DNA of 13,185 bases, from assembly GCF_000003605.2 (NCBI RefSeq), contig NW_003124899.1, positions 76,980-90,164 of the forward strand, given 5' to 3'. The position numbers were made by a program, and so were the translations under genes. The notes under the pieces were generated by a model. It was given only the letters and a program-made list of their open reading frames with translations. It had not been told where the DNA came from and did no database searches. The stretch comes from Saccoglossus kowalevskii (lineage: Eukaryota; Hemichordata; Enteropneusta; Harrimaniidae). Shown in pieces: positions 1-8,030 of this stretch (the stretch's first letter is position 1; the number at the start of each line of letters is the position of its first letter).

Positions 1-30
1 AAAAATTGTGTAGTTTTAGATGTCTTTCAG

Positions 31-303
31 ATACAGGATTGGAAGGCCGAACTTAGCAAACCAGGATTGGATGACTTCTGCGACACTCTGCCCTTTGTGA
101 TGTTGGCGCCTAGATCCGGTAATACTTTGAGCAAGTACACCGGCAGTTGGCTCAGATGGAAACAATGGTGCAAGTCAAATTTGTCAGAGGACGTCGCCTG
201 TCCACCTAAGACGTTGCACATTGCTATATATCTTCAGATTTCGGTGCTGCAACCACCGCATACCGCATTTCATGCTTGTTGTATAATTTGTATGAATAAT
301 TGA
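31..303 (+). pseudogene. Tyrosine recombinase N-terminal fragment (YR mobile-element relic)
   Basis: A plus-strand frame opens after an acceptor-like TGTCTTTCAG (21-30) and runs to a TGA at 301-303. Codons 31-237 include SGNTLSKYTGSWLRWKQWC followed by a TLHIAIYLQ-like end. This resembles the helical core-binding (SAM-like) domain that precedes the catalytic domain in eukaryotic tyrosine recombinases of Crypton, DIRS or XerD-like mobile families. None of the catalytic domain (R...HxxR...Y) is present. After codon 237 the frame passes into a 77-bp direct repeat whose second copy lies at 742-818, so the last 22 codons are repeat sequence and not recombinase. It is richer in GC than its surroundings, as expected for inserted coding DNA. 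It sits in a DGK intron on the opposite strand. The family match is from memory of the motif; the truncation is seen directly. An exon that originally ended near 237 is an alternative to truncation. Confidence 0.5.
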
Positions 304-319
304 AGTTAAGTATAGATTG
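243..319 (+). repeat. 77-bp direct repeat, copy 1
   Basis: Begins GGTGCTGCAACCACCGCATA and ends AAGTTAAGTATAGATTG. It matches 742-818 at 75 of 77 positions by eye; both differences are transitions (G/A and T/C). High identity in an otherwise decayed region suggests a recent origin or coupled evolution. It may be a split direct repeat of a YR retroelement, or the terminal repeat of a small 576-bp element (243-818). Confidence 0.9.
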
Positions 320-741
320 AGAAATTATCTGCGTTTCGTAGATTAGCAGATAATTGCTATCTATTCGTATGTAAATAATTCAGGTGCCATTGCACCTCCT
401 CCAATTGGTTAGTGGCTAAGTAGCCAGGTGCTCATGAGTATATAGTAAGAAGAGTAATCTATTGTATTCAGTCTCGGTTGCAAACAACTCACCATGTATT
501 TTTTATTTCATTTTTATAAATGTATAGTATTCTTAATATGGACGACTCCCGACGTCCACCCCTAGGTACATCTGACATTGCGTCGGGTACAGGTTTCCAG
601 ATGTTTTTCTCCCTTGACGGGTTTTTATATCTGGTTTTTCCTGGGCGGTCAATGTATTCACGATGGGGCTTTGGCATCCATTTCATATATATTTGCATAT
701 ATAAGGGGATAAATAAACGTAATAAACGCGTGTGGCTTCTG
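320..741 (+). mobile_element. Unique spacer between the 77-bp repeats, rich in hairpins
   Basis: This 422-bp spacer belongs to the same element as the flanking repeats. Hairpins seen directly: AATTATCTGC (323-332) with its perfect complement at 346-355; AGGTGC (382-387) with GCACCT (392-397); TGGCT (413-417) with AGCCA (422-426); CCCGACG (548-554) with CGTCGGG (581-587). Overlapping 92-codon ORFs on both strands cover 489-798. They have no recognisable domain, read into the repeat, and look like by-products of a local GC-rich patch. If this is a Ngaro-type element, the spacer would be the A2 segment and a matching A1 copy should lie left of the window. Confidence 0.45.
401..473 (+). promoter_or_regulatory. 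Candidate core promoter of the element (CCAAT, TATA, initiator)
   Basis: CCAATTGG lies at 401-408, TATATAG at 439-445 and TCAGTC at 468-473. The spacing from the TATA box to the initiator A at 470 is about 31 bp, as in animal core promoters. The order suits transcription rightward across the element. Single short motifs occur by chance in AT-rich DNA, so the support is the spacing and the position inside a repeat-bounded element. Confidence 0.3.
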
Positions 742-818
742 GGTGCTGCAACCACCGCATACCGCATTTCATGCTTATTGTATAATTTGCATGAATAATT
801 GAAGTTAAGTATAGATTG
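742..818 (+). repeat. 77-bp direct repeat, copy 2
   Basis: Second copy of the repeat at 243-319, in the same orientation and 499 bp downstream. Flanking sequence differs on both sides (CCTCCATT after this copy, AGAAATTA after the first), so only the 77 bp is duplicated. The segment just upstream has a TATATAAGG and two AATAAA motifs (about 694-730), which would suit the end of a retroelement transcript. That functional reading is inference. Confidence 0.9.
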
Positions 819-1319
819 CCTCCATTAACGATGTAAGAGATGATGTTAAGGAAAGATGCAAGGGGGGTATTAATTATATCAGCGGAGTAGAAGAAAACGT
901 AATCAATATAATGGATTGGTTAATTTGCATGTCATTTACGGCTCATTGAAACAGATTATAAATTACTTTTAAAATAATACCATGGAAATAATTTGGTTTA
1001 TGTGATGTCAGATAATTATTTTTTTGAGACATTGAATTCATGAAAGAGATAGATACGTCATCCATTAAAAATGCATTTTCTCTTTTGATAAATGCGATTA
1101 TACATCTTTCTCATCTAAATGATAATAGCGCAACTTTTCTCGATACATTTCGTTCAATATGTCCACCATCTTGAAAACTAACATCAAAATTATTTACATT
1201 TCCTAATATAGCCGGACGCTGAATTCTAGTTTAAGACCACAAAATCAAGACACGCTGTGATCTACAATAGAGAATACAAGTGTCCTGCAGATGTACACAT
1301 AATAATGAAGGATACTTAC
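819..1319. other. Intronic stretch, nothing recognised
   Basis: AT-rich sequence between the left-edge element and the DGK exon. On the minus strand it starts with the donor GTAAGTATCC (1319-1310) of that exon. I saw no reading of the next expected PH-domain exon here, so that exon probably lies left of the window. Confidence 0.6.
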
Positions 1320-1400
1320 AGTAAAACTATTATTAATATTTTTTATACTATTCTCAGCGACGCTAAACTCAGCTAAGTCTACCTCATCAAATATCAGCGA
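1320..1400 (-). CDS. DGKD/DGKH: PH-domain exon of type II diacylglycerol kinase (delta/eta)
   Basis: On the minus strand a perfect acceptor (TTCTTTCCAG) precedes 81 bp, and a perfect donor (GTAAGTATCC) follows. The 27 codons are open and phase 0 at both ends. The peptide begins SLIFDEVDLAEFSVAE and ends IKNINNSFT. In vertebrate DGK delta and eta the PH domain carries near-identical SIIFDEVDL, SVAE and KNVNNSFT blocks, so the match is specific to type II DGKs. These enzymes phosphorylate diacylglycerol to phosphatidic acid; the PH domain precedes two C1 domains and a split catalytic domain and helps membrane targeting. This exon covers the middle strands of the PH fold. The preceding exon (RYFKLRG-type) and following exon (ITP...EMEDWI-type) were not found. 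Which paralogue is meant cannot be settled from one exon, since many invertebrates have one delta/eta gene. Confidence 0.88.
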
Positions 1401-2554
1401 CTGGAAAGAAATAAGAAAAGAGATAAAAAAAATTATTATATATTAAATAATTACTGGTTATTATAAGTATAAAGCAGTTCTGATAGGTTTATACATTCTA
1501 ATCTACATATAATTGAGCGTTGCGATGGTCTGTTCTCATTGGTTGATTGGTACCACTCGCTGTTCAGTGATCAGATAATATTTTTACAGTGCTTGGGGGG
1601 TCAATGTAGGAACGCATGGGAAAAAATTGCATGTAAAATCAACAATATTCTATTTGTTCATTAACATTTGTAAGGACTGTTTAAAACAAAAACAAAACCT
1701 GACTCAAACCATACTGTTGAATTCTTACTTTTCAAGCTTCCACTGTTTGTATATTCAATTTTTTGAAATTTTGGAGTATTGACATAATGGATGCACATTA
1801 TTACAAGATAACAGAGCTCAGATGGAAATGTTCGCTTGACTGTGTCTTGCTCATTACTGTATACATCCCTGTCTTTGCTCTGTTATCCTGCAATGATGGA
1901 CAGCCAGCTTGTGGTCCATTATTCCTGAATTTAAGTGATCACAACCAATATGAAAACATATTAATTGGTGAACAGACAGTAGAAACTCATTATTGTGTAT
2001 GGTTCGTTCACCGATTGCAATATATCCGTAAAGTGAAAGACAACACTAATGAAATTCGCAGAGTGAAATCTGTGAAATTAAACTCCATACAAAACATCCA
2101 AAAAGTCTTTTCAGAGAAAATTAATTCCTGCTATTAATAAAGTAATTTTACATCACTTTGTCACAAACCAAAATATCGCACATAGCAATCTTGAATTACA
2201 CTTCTGTTCTGATTTTGAGACAAATTTGTGCGAGCCAACAAAAACCGTACATTGCAAACCTTTACTGAGATTGAACTCATGTTGACTGAGAATGCTGAAA
2301 ATATAAGCCTATAAAATTACATTTGAGATAGAATGATCTTCGTGATTTGAGACCTAAGTTTAATATACCATCAAATTTCAAAATGGCACATTTAATGAAA
2401 TATCGATTTCAAAGACAGGCCCTTAAACAGGTGCACTAATAATTACCATTCGACTGATGCATGTACATGTACAAGCCTGAAAGAGCTCATTATTTTAGCT
2501 TAGTACTCTGAAGACACCCAATTTCAAGGTCAAAATTTCTAAAAATGCCTTAGA
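1401..2554. other. Intronic stretch, no convincing gene
   Basis: Upstream intron of the DGK exon. It contains the longest ATG-started frame in the window (1787-2137, plus strand, 116 codons before stop). That frame has a hydrophobic run LLITVYIPVFALLSC but no recognised domain, no splice or promoter context and base composition like its surroundings. I treat it as chance. Confidence 0.5.
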
Positions 2555-2743
2555 CTAATTGGAGATGTGAAATAGGTACTGAAAAGACATCGAGGCATTC
2601 AGGTGGGGCTTCCAGGCAAGTACCTTCTCATCTTCTGTGAATTTGTAACTCGGTGGCAGTCCCTTGATCAAAGAAATTAGAACTGAGAGAGCCTCATGTC
2701 CATGTATTAAAGAAGGATGGACGAAAAAACATTTTTTTAAAGT
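2555..2743 (-). pseudogene. Unidentified protein-like frame, decayed ORF or cassette exon
   Basis: A minus-strand frame of 62 codons is open from a stop at 2746-2744 to a TAG at 2557-2555, with no ATG near its start. Its middle reads like real protein (HGHEALSVLISLIKGLPPSY, then KFTEDEKVLAWKPHLNASM) and this DNA is clearly richer in GC than its surroundings. Within it, an acceptor-like GGCTCTCTCAG and a strong donor AAG|GTACTT bound a 59-bp segment (2682-2624). Its donor is phase 0 and would join in frame to the DGK exon at 1400. The peptide does not match the PH segment expected there. It may be a mobile-element fossil or an alternative exon. I do not recognise the family. Confidence 0.3.
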
Positions 2744-3264
2744 TTACGACATTACTGACATTTAATGCACAGATTTTATTCAAATTGACAGATATGTACG
2801 TCAACATTTATTTTGGATCTAACGCCCACTTCTACACATTAAATATGCGCTAAAATACAGATTATTGTGTGAAAACAAGAACTTTATCAAGAGTCTCCAG
2901 AGATTATATGGCTATCACAGAGTAATTCCAACTTTAGTCAGCAAGGTAACTAAGACCATCCCACAAGAACACTTGCATCTAATCATAAGTCTTTACTGTA
3001 ATGCACTTGGGGCTAATAATGACCCATAGCTGAATGCAATCTCGTTAGCCGTGTAGCAATAACGACTATTTTTTTTTTTCAACATGTACCTCAAACGACA
3101 AGGTTGTTAACCTGCGGACTTAGTACAGTTCATTAGAGCCTCCGTAAACATGCTACGGTTACAAAGTATTCTTCGGAAAACTGATTTTACGCTTGAGATA
3201 ACTGCATATTTGCCCAGAAACAATTAAACATTTTGAGCTGCAAAAAGTGTGAAACTCTCTCTAA
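2744..3264. other. Intronic stretch, nothing recognised
   Basis: AT-rich with a run of T at about 3069-3079. Two tiny hairpins are visible (AGGTT/AACCT near 3101-3113, CCGTA/TACGG near 3141-3157), both within chance expectation. Confidence 0.6.
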
Positions 3265-3476
3265 TACTGTAAAATATTTTATTTTACCTGGAATTAATTT
3301 TCGTTGAAAAAACCTTTTGGGTGTTTTGTGCGGAATTTATTTTCACTGATTTTTGTCAGGTTGAATGTAAAATATAGGAAAAAGGGTATATTAGCTGGAT
3401 TTTATTTTCACTGAATCATTCCTTCAGTGAAAATAGCGAAAATTAATTCTAGGCAAAAATAAAGAATTATACAGCA
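3265..3476. mobile_element. MITE with about 40-bp terminal inverted repeats
   Basis: The left end starts TACTGTAAAATATTTTATTT and continues CCTGGAATTAATTTTCG. The right end, read inverted, is TGCTGTATAATTCTTTATTT followed by GCCTAGAATTAATTTTCG. The arms pair over about 40 bp with a few changes. The interior holds a perfect 12-bp stem ATTTTCACTGAA (3404-3415) and TTCAGTGAAAAT (3423-3434), plus another TTTATTTTCACTG copy. It has no coding capacity. The likely target duplication is TA, inferred from the outer TA of better-kept relatives at 4850 and 8366. Its length of 212 bp equals that of the element at 4850-5061, supporting a family. Confidence 0.8.
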
Positions 3477-4849
3477 TTGGGAGTAGCATAGCAAGGTATT
3501 TTCTAGATGAATCTGAACTTGACAGATGTGCTTAAAAGAAGCTATGTTTGATCAACAGTACATACATGTCTGTGCTTCAGGATTCAAGTCAGAATGGTAC
3601 AACTATTTCTACGTAACTTGTGCTGATGTCGTTATATACCATTCATATCGACTATCCGTATGGCTTTCACCATGTATCTACAATAAACCGAATGCAATGA
3701 CCTAAAGTGCACAATTTTTTGCCACTTATTTCTTTTTTTTTTCACCAATTGGTCAATGTGATCAATTTAAAAAAAATTAAATAGATGTGGACAAGTACAA
3801 TGTTATCCAAAATGTCTTGCAAATTTCACACATTTTAGAACAAATCTGGTTTCTGCTTGTCAATCAAAAAGTTAATTTAAGCATTTTACACTCGTCTTTA
3901 ATCACCCCTTCCATTTCTTTTTACGAGAAAGCAAATAAAAAAAAAAGACTGTGATTGTGGCACGAGTAATGGCTACATGCGCTGACGAAGTCATCTACAT
4001 CAATTAGACGTATTCACACATCTGAATCACCGAGTGTACTCCGCTTTACGCCTGCCAGGGTTTCTAACGTACATTTCTCTACACAGGTAATCGAGAATTA
4101 CTGCCTGTGACGAGTAAGGGGCATGCGATGTCACTCAGACACGACTCTCAGATACTAATTGCTTTATCACACAATTTAAAAGTAATCAAAGGCTTTTGTT
4201 GCTTGTAAATTTTCAAATAGACACATGCTCAGCAAGTCGCTGACTCAGAAATTGTGATTTAATTCAATTTTTAAAAGGTACAGTTCATTAAAGCAACTGT
4301 ACAATGCATCCATACATTGAAACAGACGCTACACATAATATAAAAACTACGTATAATATTTACCTGTTAATAGCTGTACTCCATCAAAATTATCAGACGT
4401 ACGTTTTTCAAATCAATGGTGAACAAAAATATATTATTCTGCACAGTATATATCCTATGGGATAAGTAGGCATCAACGAAATCACCATGGAAATAATAGG
4501 CCAAAAGCTTTTAATACTTATGCTAATCTGTCTAGATTCATGGTCACTGTGTCGGCCCACTAAACTACTAATTTTTAAGTAACACTAGAGATGTACCAGT
4601 AATTCTGATTAATATTGTAGAATAAGTACTATTGCCAGATTTTTTTTAATTTGATCAAGCACTCAATCCAAATTTATCTATGAACACTCTCATATTACCC
4701 TCCCACAGTTTAACCTATAGTGCGATTTTTTCTCCTCCTTCTCCGCCTTAAACTTCTTCACAAAAAATGATTCTAGATTTTATAAGTCATCAGAATTATT
4801 GAAAATCTGGCGAGCATGAACAAGAATCATTTTACCAAGTTTAATATAA
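3477..4849. other. Intronic stretch with small inverted repeats
   Basis: A perfect hairpin lies at 4278-4302 (GTACAGTT, 9-nt loop, AACTGTAC). A GC-richer patch at about 3960-4150 has a minus-strand frame (4104-4027) after an acceptor-like CTCGTCACAG. It reads VILDYLCREMYVRNPGRRKA before a TGA. It is too short to call and does not resemble DGK. Confidence 0.5.
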
Positions 4850-5061
4850 TACTGTAAAAGGATTAATTATTCACTGGGTTTTAATTTTGCTTATTTCACT
4901 GACTGGAAAATGCGCTAAATTAAAACCCAGTGAATATGTAAAATTCAGCATAGATCGCATTATCTAAATGATACAAATCGGGAATTTAAAACCCACTGAA
5001 TATGCCTGAAATGGTAAATCAGCGAAATTTAAACCCTGTGAAAATTAGTCATTTTACAGTA
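4850..5061. mobile_element. MITE with repeated TTCACTGGGTTTTAA motif
   Basis: The ends are TACTGTAAAAGGATTAATT and its near-complement finishing ATTTTACAGTA, pairing over about 37 bp with few mismatches. Inside, a 19-bp perfect inverted repeat lies at 4869-4887 and 4917-4935 (core TTCACTGGGTTTTAA). Further degenerate copies of the same motif occur near 4985-5000 (AATTTAAAACCCACTGAA) and 5025-5043 (AAATTTAAACCCTGTGAAAA). The element thus folds as nested hairpins. It has no ORF. Its length is 212 bp with TA at both outer edges, like 3265-3476. It was probably mobilised in trans by a TA-targeting transposase; that is inference. Confidence 0.85.
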
Positions 5062-6324
5062 GCCAGCTTTGCTATTTCACAATTTGGCGCTTAAACGCCA
5101 TGGGCATGGAAACAAGTTAAGTTTGTTTATGTACACATTCTTGTTGGGCTCATTCCTGAATTTAACCTTCCCTTGATCCAATGAATTGTCAACCAAAATA
5201 TAATTTAGAAAAGTTTTCATCAAGAAATGTTCTAATTAATATGAAATCTTCTAGGATTGTAAGAACTGACTATTCAATTTCAACAGCGAGAAAAATTAAT
5301 CCTAAAAATCATTGTTGATTTCTAACACTATTTCATCACTATACTGTACAATGACACCGAGAGTGAATTGATCAGACGATGATTTCGGTTCAATAATATC
5401 CTTGCAATTCTACCCTAATTTTCCAAAAAAATATACAAATGAGCAATTAGAATAAAACAATGGTGCTTTCAGCATCAATGAAAATAAATACCGTTAAGTC
5501 TATGATAAGCATAGATTGACATTCATCGCCATGACTTGTTTTTTTTTGTTATTCTCCGATTCAGTTGAGGCAATTAGCGTGGAAATATGTCTAATGTATA
5601 CAGACTGTCGATGAACACACGTCTCAGCTTGATAAACCAACAAACATATTCATAAGCATTTTTCCAGGTCATTCACGAACATCCATTAGCTTTCACAGGG
5701 ATAATCAAGTATTAAGGATTCATCTACACATTGCCTACAGTCCAGATACATCAATGCTGGATACACAGTTAAACAGTCAATAAGACAGATGAGGGTTTAC
5801 ATTGACAACTAGGAATGAAAATTTACCTTCCACTGTGACAATTTTTCAAATCAACGCCAGTACAAACAGCAACGGGAAATCGGGAAATCACAACAGCATG
5901 GAGCAAACATCACTGTACAAGATATATACAACTGCCAGGCAAATAATTAGCGATAGCAGACGAACAATGGGGTATGCAAATGAGTTCTATATTAGTCACA
6001 CTGTTGGTCATGCATCCTGCTAAAAATAACAGATGCCCGGAAGAGTGTGAAATAAATATACTCCCTAGGACACTGTCGTTTTTTTTTTTTTAAATGAGTT
6101 CTAAAAATAGATTGATGCAAATGTCTAAATCATAATATTATTTCATGAATTATTTCAAGAAAATACAAAATCAAAAGAGGATATGTACTAGGAAAAAAAA
6201 TATGAGAGATGTGTTGAAGGAAAGGTTGTGGGAAAAATAAAGAGGAACAATGATTCACTTCCTTAATCCGGGTTGGGTTTTGACGAGATTTACACATACA
6301 GAGCACTCAGCATGTTCCAATCAA
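5062..6324. other. Intronic stretch, nothing recognised
   Basis: AT-rich, with T runs near 5540 and 6079-6090. A plus-strand frame at 5802-6023 starts at TTG, has no domain and ordinary composition, and is taken as chance. Confidence 0.6.
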
Positions 6325-6471
6325 CTAAGTATATTCAATGACCGTTATATTACCACATTCAGAACAGATGTGATTATAATTACGATTGTGTAATCTTTTG
6401 GCCACCATAATCAACCCAGCATCTTCCATGAAATACTCATGCACCAAAGTTTGTTTTTTTTCCCCCTCCAT
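6325..6471 (-). CDS. Candidate short first exon or small ORF downstream of the CpG patch
   Basis: A minus-strand ATG at 6471-6469 sits in the strong start context TTTGCCATGG, just downstream (in minus sense) of a CpG-rich patch. The frame has 48 codons before TAG: it begins MEGEKKQTLVHEYFMEDAG and includes HICSECGNITV. I do not recognise it. Splicing may cut it short: ECG|GTAATA is the best donor-like site, but it leaves phase 1, which does not fit the phase-0 DGK exon at 1400. The A8 run at codons 4-6 is prone to indels. A frame this short is expected by chance; the start context and upstream patch are the only support. Confidence 0.2.
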   Translation of the reverse strand: MEGEKKQTLVHEYFMEDAGLIMVAKRLHNRNYNHICSECGNITVIEYT

Positions 6472-6499
6472 GGCAAAAATGTTTACTTTAAAATTGTTA

Positions 6500-6650
6500 A
6501 AGCGAGAGCGTCGTCACCTGCACACGTGCGAGAGTTGAGTTACCAGCAATGATAACAACACACGGTAAAACGCAAAGGTAGACAACACTCGTTTGTAAAC
6601 ATTGATACGCTATGGTCATCTGACGCATGCGCAGGGGATGACTCCCCCGC
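6500..6650 (-). promoter_or_regulatory. CpG-dense patch with NRF1-like palindrome, candidate promoter
   Basis: About a dozen CpGs fall within 150 bp, far denser than the AT-rich DNA on both sides. It contains CGCATGCGC (6624-6632), the core of the NRF1 motif, an E-box CACGTG (6523-6528) and the near-palindrome GGGGATGACTCCCC (6634-6647) with an AP-1-like TGACTC. An ATG in strong Kozak context follows on the minus strand, the DGK strand, which would suit an alternative or first promoter of that gene. Promoter activity is inferred from composition and motifs. Confidence 0.35.
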
Positions 6651-6660
6651 TTTCAAAATG

Positions 6661-7683
6661 AGAGAAATATAAATTGGTTACACAGCTCCAGAAAGAGTCC
6701 TTCAGCAAAAGAAAAAATTCAAATATTACACAGAAATTGCAATTTGAAGTTATCACCATTAGAACAATGATAAATCACACAAATTTTAAAAATACGGTAA
6801 TTCCTGATAAATAAAGTATTTGAGGTCAGTTACACTAAATATGGAAAGGTTTTAACCTATTTCAACATTTAAGATATGATGAGATAAAGTTACCATAGGA
6901 ATAATATAGCCACCATTTCAAATGTACTGTATGTATTTCTAACAAATATTTTCATGAAAAATAATTCAGTGACTCCCATATCCTTATTTGGCCTAGAGTA
7001 ACATATAATTCAAAGAAATATATAATGTTTTTTTTATAATTCCACCCCTCCTCCACAACTTTCTATAGGGCGACCCCCTAAGTGGGTTCAAGAAAATAGT
7101 ATTACTTTAAGACGAATAAAAAATTTAAATTTTCTTTATCAAGTTGACAGTATGGCAGAAACAACATTCAACCCAGCAAATATACGATAAAATCCATATA
7201 GCAGAACTTCAGAATAAAAAACATAAAATTTGATCAAAAGTAGAATGACATATTCGTAACATTTAAATCGGGAGATATAACACTTATCATGAGTATTCAT
7301 CAAAAATACGTCATCACGCTTTCAGCAGTATACGATAAAAAAAAAACCTACGATCAGCGTGAAGATAAATATGAAGTTTCCAGTACAGAACAAAAGAGCT
7401 TCATTTCCCTAAAGATTATAAACAGTTGATGAAAATCAGACATATGCAATGTCATTTTTGATACCAATAACCTGGCACGTGTAAGTAGTAGGTACTAGAT
7501 TGGTTTCAACAACAAATAAATAATGCCAACAGGCTTTTAACGTAAATCCAAACATTATAAACAACCGAAACGTGAATAACAAGCTACGTCAATTGAGTGT
7601 CAAAAGAGACAATTTTAAAAGGTCAAGAACAGAGTAGGAGAGTGAACTTTCACATTTTATGCGCAAGTTTACTGATGGTATCT
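6661..7683. other. Intronic stretch, nothing recognised
   Basis: AT-rich, with short A and T runs and no frame of interest on either strand. Confidence 0.6.
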
Positions 7684-7920
7684 GCATATATATATTTGGA
7701 TCAAATAGAACCCAAGATGCGGGATGATGGTGGGAATGCTATAATACCAGCAAAGAATTAATATTTTTTAAATAATACATATTTTTTTTATCAATATATA
7801 CATCTATATATATGTATATATGTATATGTATACTGCATTGTGAAAACAACTTTTAGTCACACATGTGTATATAAATATATAAAATTATATATACCGGTAT
7901 ATCCAAAATGAAATATATAT
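7684..7920. repeat. TA-rich microsatellite cluster
   Basis: Several imperfect (TA)n and TATG tracts lie at about 7686-7696, 7791-7832 and 7867-7920. One includes the 14-bp palindrome ATATACCGGTATAT (about 7889-7902). Probably slippage-prone simple sequence. Confidence 0.75.
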
Positions 7921-7955
7921 CAGTGTACATTTTGTATTTTGGCAGATGTTTAGTA

Positions 7956-8006
7956 ATATCAACATGGTGAAATTAAATGCTAGTGAAAACAAATGGTTTT
8001 ACAGTA
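7956..8006. mobile_element. Right-end fragment of the 178-bp MITE
   Basis: This stretch (ATGGTGAAATTAAATGCTAG, then TGAAAACAAATGG and TTTTACAGTA) matches the last 50 bp of the complete element at 8366-8543 with few changes. No matching left part is visible: a TACTGC lies at 7830, but the sequence between does not align. It is therefore called a truncated copy. Confidence 0.7.
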
Positions 8007-8030
8007 GGTGATGTATGTTTTGTGATGTTT

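Noticed and set aside
489-798. Overlapping 92-codon ORFs on both strands
   Set aside because: They lie inside the repeat-bounded element, read into the 77-bp repeat and show no known domain. Mirror-image ORFs on both strands usually come from one GC-richer stretch lacking stops.
1530-1560. ATTGGTTGATTGG resembling the CCAAT block of the long-TIR arms
   Set aside because: Similarity stops at about 15 bp and no other arm motif is nearby.
1763-2137. 124-codon plus-strand ORF
   Set aside because: It starts at TTG (first ATG 1787), has no domain, no promoter or splice context and background base composition. Such a length is possible by chance in 13 kb.
5802-6023. 73-codon plus-strand ORF
   Set aside because: TTG start, low-complexity polar peptide, no supporting signals.
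7081-7092. GGTTCAA-like tRNA B box
   Set aside because: No A box, cloverleaf or CCA-proximal stem around it.
7830-8006. Complete second copy of the 178-bp MITE
   Set aside because: TACTGC at 7830 gives the right length, but only the last 50 bp align with 8366-8543, so only a fragment is called.
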